From the NCBI GenBank assembly GCA_963765265.1, contig CAVXVN010000006.1:620001-684000 (forward strand): 64,000 nucleotides of DNA, given 5' to 3'. The stretch comes from Bacillus_BD sp963765265 (lineage in GTDB: Bacteria > Bacillota > Bacilli > Bacillales > Cytobacillaceae). Position 1 is the first letter of the stretch. Each line of letters opens with the position of its first letter. Positions 63,330-64,000 of the stretch are shown in pieces. Below the pieces are notes generated by a model. It searched no databases and was not told where the DNA came from. It worked only from the letters and a program-made list of their open reading frames with translations. The translations under genes and the position numbers were made by a program.

Positions 63330-64000
63330 TTTTGCATCTCTTACTGTACTGATTTTGATGTCACTTAATAGTTGTCTAACTACGTAACTGGCCATGATAA
63401 GACCTGCTACAGATGGAACAAAAGCATTTGAGGAAGGGGGCATTTGAGCTTTACGGATTTCAGCGTCTTCTTTTCCCACTTCTTTACGAATGTCTTCACG
63501 GATTACAATTGGGCTTTCATCTGAAAACACAACTGGAATTCCCTTTTTGATTCCTTCTTTTCTTAATCTTGTACGGATCACCTTGGCGATTGGATCTGTG
63601 TGGGTTTTTGAAATATCCGCAATTTGAAAACGGGTTGGATCCATTTTATTCGCTGCACCCATACTTGAAATGATCGGTATTTTTCGTTGCAAGCATTCCT
63701 TCATCAAATGAATTTTATAGGATATCGTGTCAGAGGCATCAATGACAAAATCGAGATTATACCCAAAAATTTCTTCATATGTTTCTTCCGTATAAAATAT
63801 TTTTAACGCAATGACTTCGCATTCAGGATTAATATCAGCAATTCTTTCCTTCATTAATTCGACTTTAGGTCGACCAACTGTAGATAACAACGCAATGACT
63901 TGACGATTCACATTTGTTATATCTACATCATCTTTATCAATAAGAATAAGCTTTTCTACGCCCGAACGAGCAAGTGCCTCAGCAGCAAATGAACCCACTC
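63321..64000 (-). CDS. tcdA: tRNA threonylcarbamoyladenosine dehydratase TcdA (5' end outside window)
   Basis: An E1-like (ThiF/MoeB) enzyme that cyclises t6A37 to ct6A (YrvM). The nucleotide-binding glycine loop is cut by the window edge (GSFAAEALARSGV); the adenylation residues LIDKDDVDITNVNRQ, DASDTISYKIHLM and SMGAANKMDPTRFQI follow. It ends VVRQLLSDI. About 226 codons are present, and roughly 30 N-terminal residues are missing. With mtaB at the other end of the window, it is a second modifier of t6A37. Confidence 0.92.
   Translation of the reverse strand, partial: VGSFAAEALARSGVEKLILIDKDDVDITNVNRQVIALLSTVGRPKVELMKERIADINPECEVIALKIFYTEETYEEIFGYNLDFVIDASDTISYKIHLMKECLQRKIPIISSMGAANKMDPTRFQIADISKTHTDPIAKVIRTRLRKEGIKKGIPVVFSDESPIVIREDIRKEVGKEDAEIRKAQMPPSSNAFVPSVAGLIMASYVVRQLLSDIKISTVRDAKDA

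Noticed and set aside
1439..64000. Search for CRISPR arrays, tRNA or rRNA genes, prophage or transposase genes
   Set aside because: No regular short repeats with spacers, no tRNA-like cloverleaf and no recombinase or phage genes were seen. The palindromic repeats carry no coding sequence.

Overview
The window is a 64-kb stretch of a low-G+C, spore-forming Firmicute chromosome, Bacillus in the broad sense. This rests on gene content and order. It carries spoIIP, gpr, sigK and sda for sporulation, a hrcA-grpE-dnaK-dnaJ heat-shock operon with a CIRCE operator, the late competence comEA/EB/EC locus, and long runs of genes in the order known from the yqe/yqx and yrr/yrv regions of B. subtilis. I cannot name a species. 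There are no rRNA or tRNA genes, no CRISPR array, no prophage and no transposase gene.

Layout. (1) 0-26.4 kb, nearly all on the minus strand: yqeG-yqeH-aroE-yhbY-nadD-yqeK-rsfS-yqeM (ribosome assembly, NAD and shikimate synthesis), comEA-comEB-comEC with divergent comER, yqzM, holA, rpsT (plus strand), gpr-spoIIP-yqxA-lepA, hemW, hrcA-grpE-dnaK-dnaJ-prmA-rsmE-mtaB. (2) 26.4-29.7 kb: DnaA boxes and sda, divergent psd/pssA, and an uninterrupted sigK. (3) 29.7-34 kb: the methionine-to-cysteine operon yrrT-mtnN-mccA-mccB-yrhC, then yrzA. (4) 34-40.2 kb: an inserted alanine block (PucR/AdeR-type regulator, MFS transporter, ald, alr), with a decayed partial copy of yrzA on its inner side. (5) 40.2-64 kb: yrrS-pbpI-greA, yrrO-yrrN-yrrM (wobble uridine hydroxylation and methylation), mltG, yrzB-ruvX-ireB-alaS with a T-box leader, yrrI, small proteins, recD2, yrrB, mnmA-iscS-cymR, a YczE-like membrane protein, rarA, a probable 6S RNA and the 3' part of tcdA.

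Functional links inside the window: IscS supplies sulfur to MnmA. CymR, encoded next to iscS, is in B. subtilis the repressor of the yrrT operon found 27 kb away. YrrO/YrrN make ho5U and YrrM methylates it. HrcA acts on the CIRCE site in front of its own operon. Psd acts on the product of PssA. Ald and Alr both act on alanine.

Most unusual features. First, eight conserved genes between 2.4 and 26.2 kb (prmA, hrcA, lepA, spoIIP, holA, rsfS, yqeH, yqeG) carry ten frame disruptions, every one equal to a single extra base. The 38 kb that follow carry none. Uncorrected insertion errors or local decay explain this best, but the clustering, the uniform sign and a recurring CTT codon at the site deserve a check. 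Second, a structured repeat of about 175-190 bp occurs three times, and two copies begin exactly at a gene's stop codon. A second REP-like element sits at the ends of sigK and dnaK. Several intergenic regions also hold strong RNA-like structures: before yrrM, over the pbpI ribosome binding site, between yrrN and yrrO, and between tcdA and rarA.
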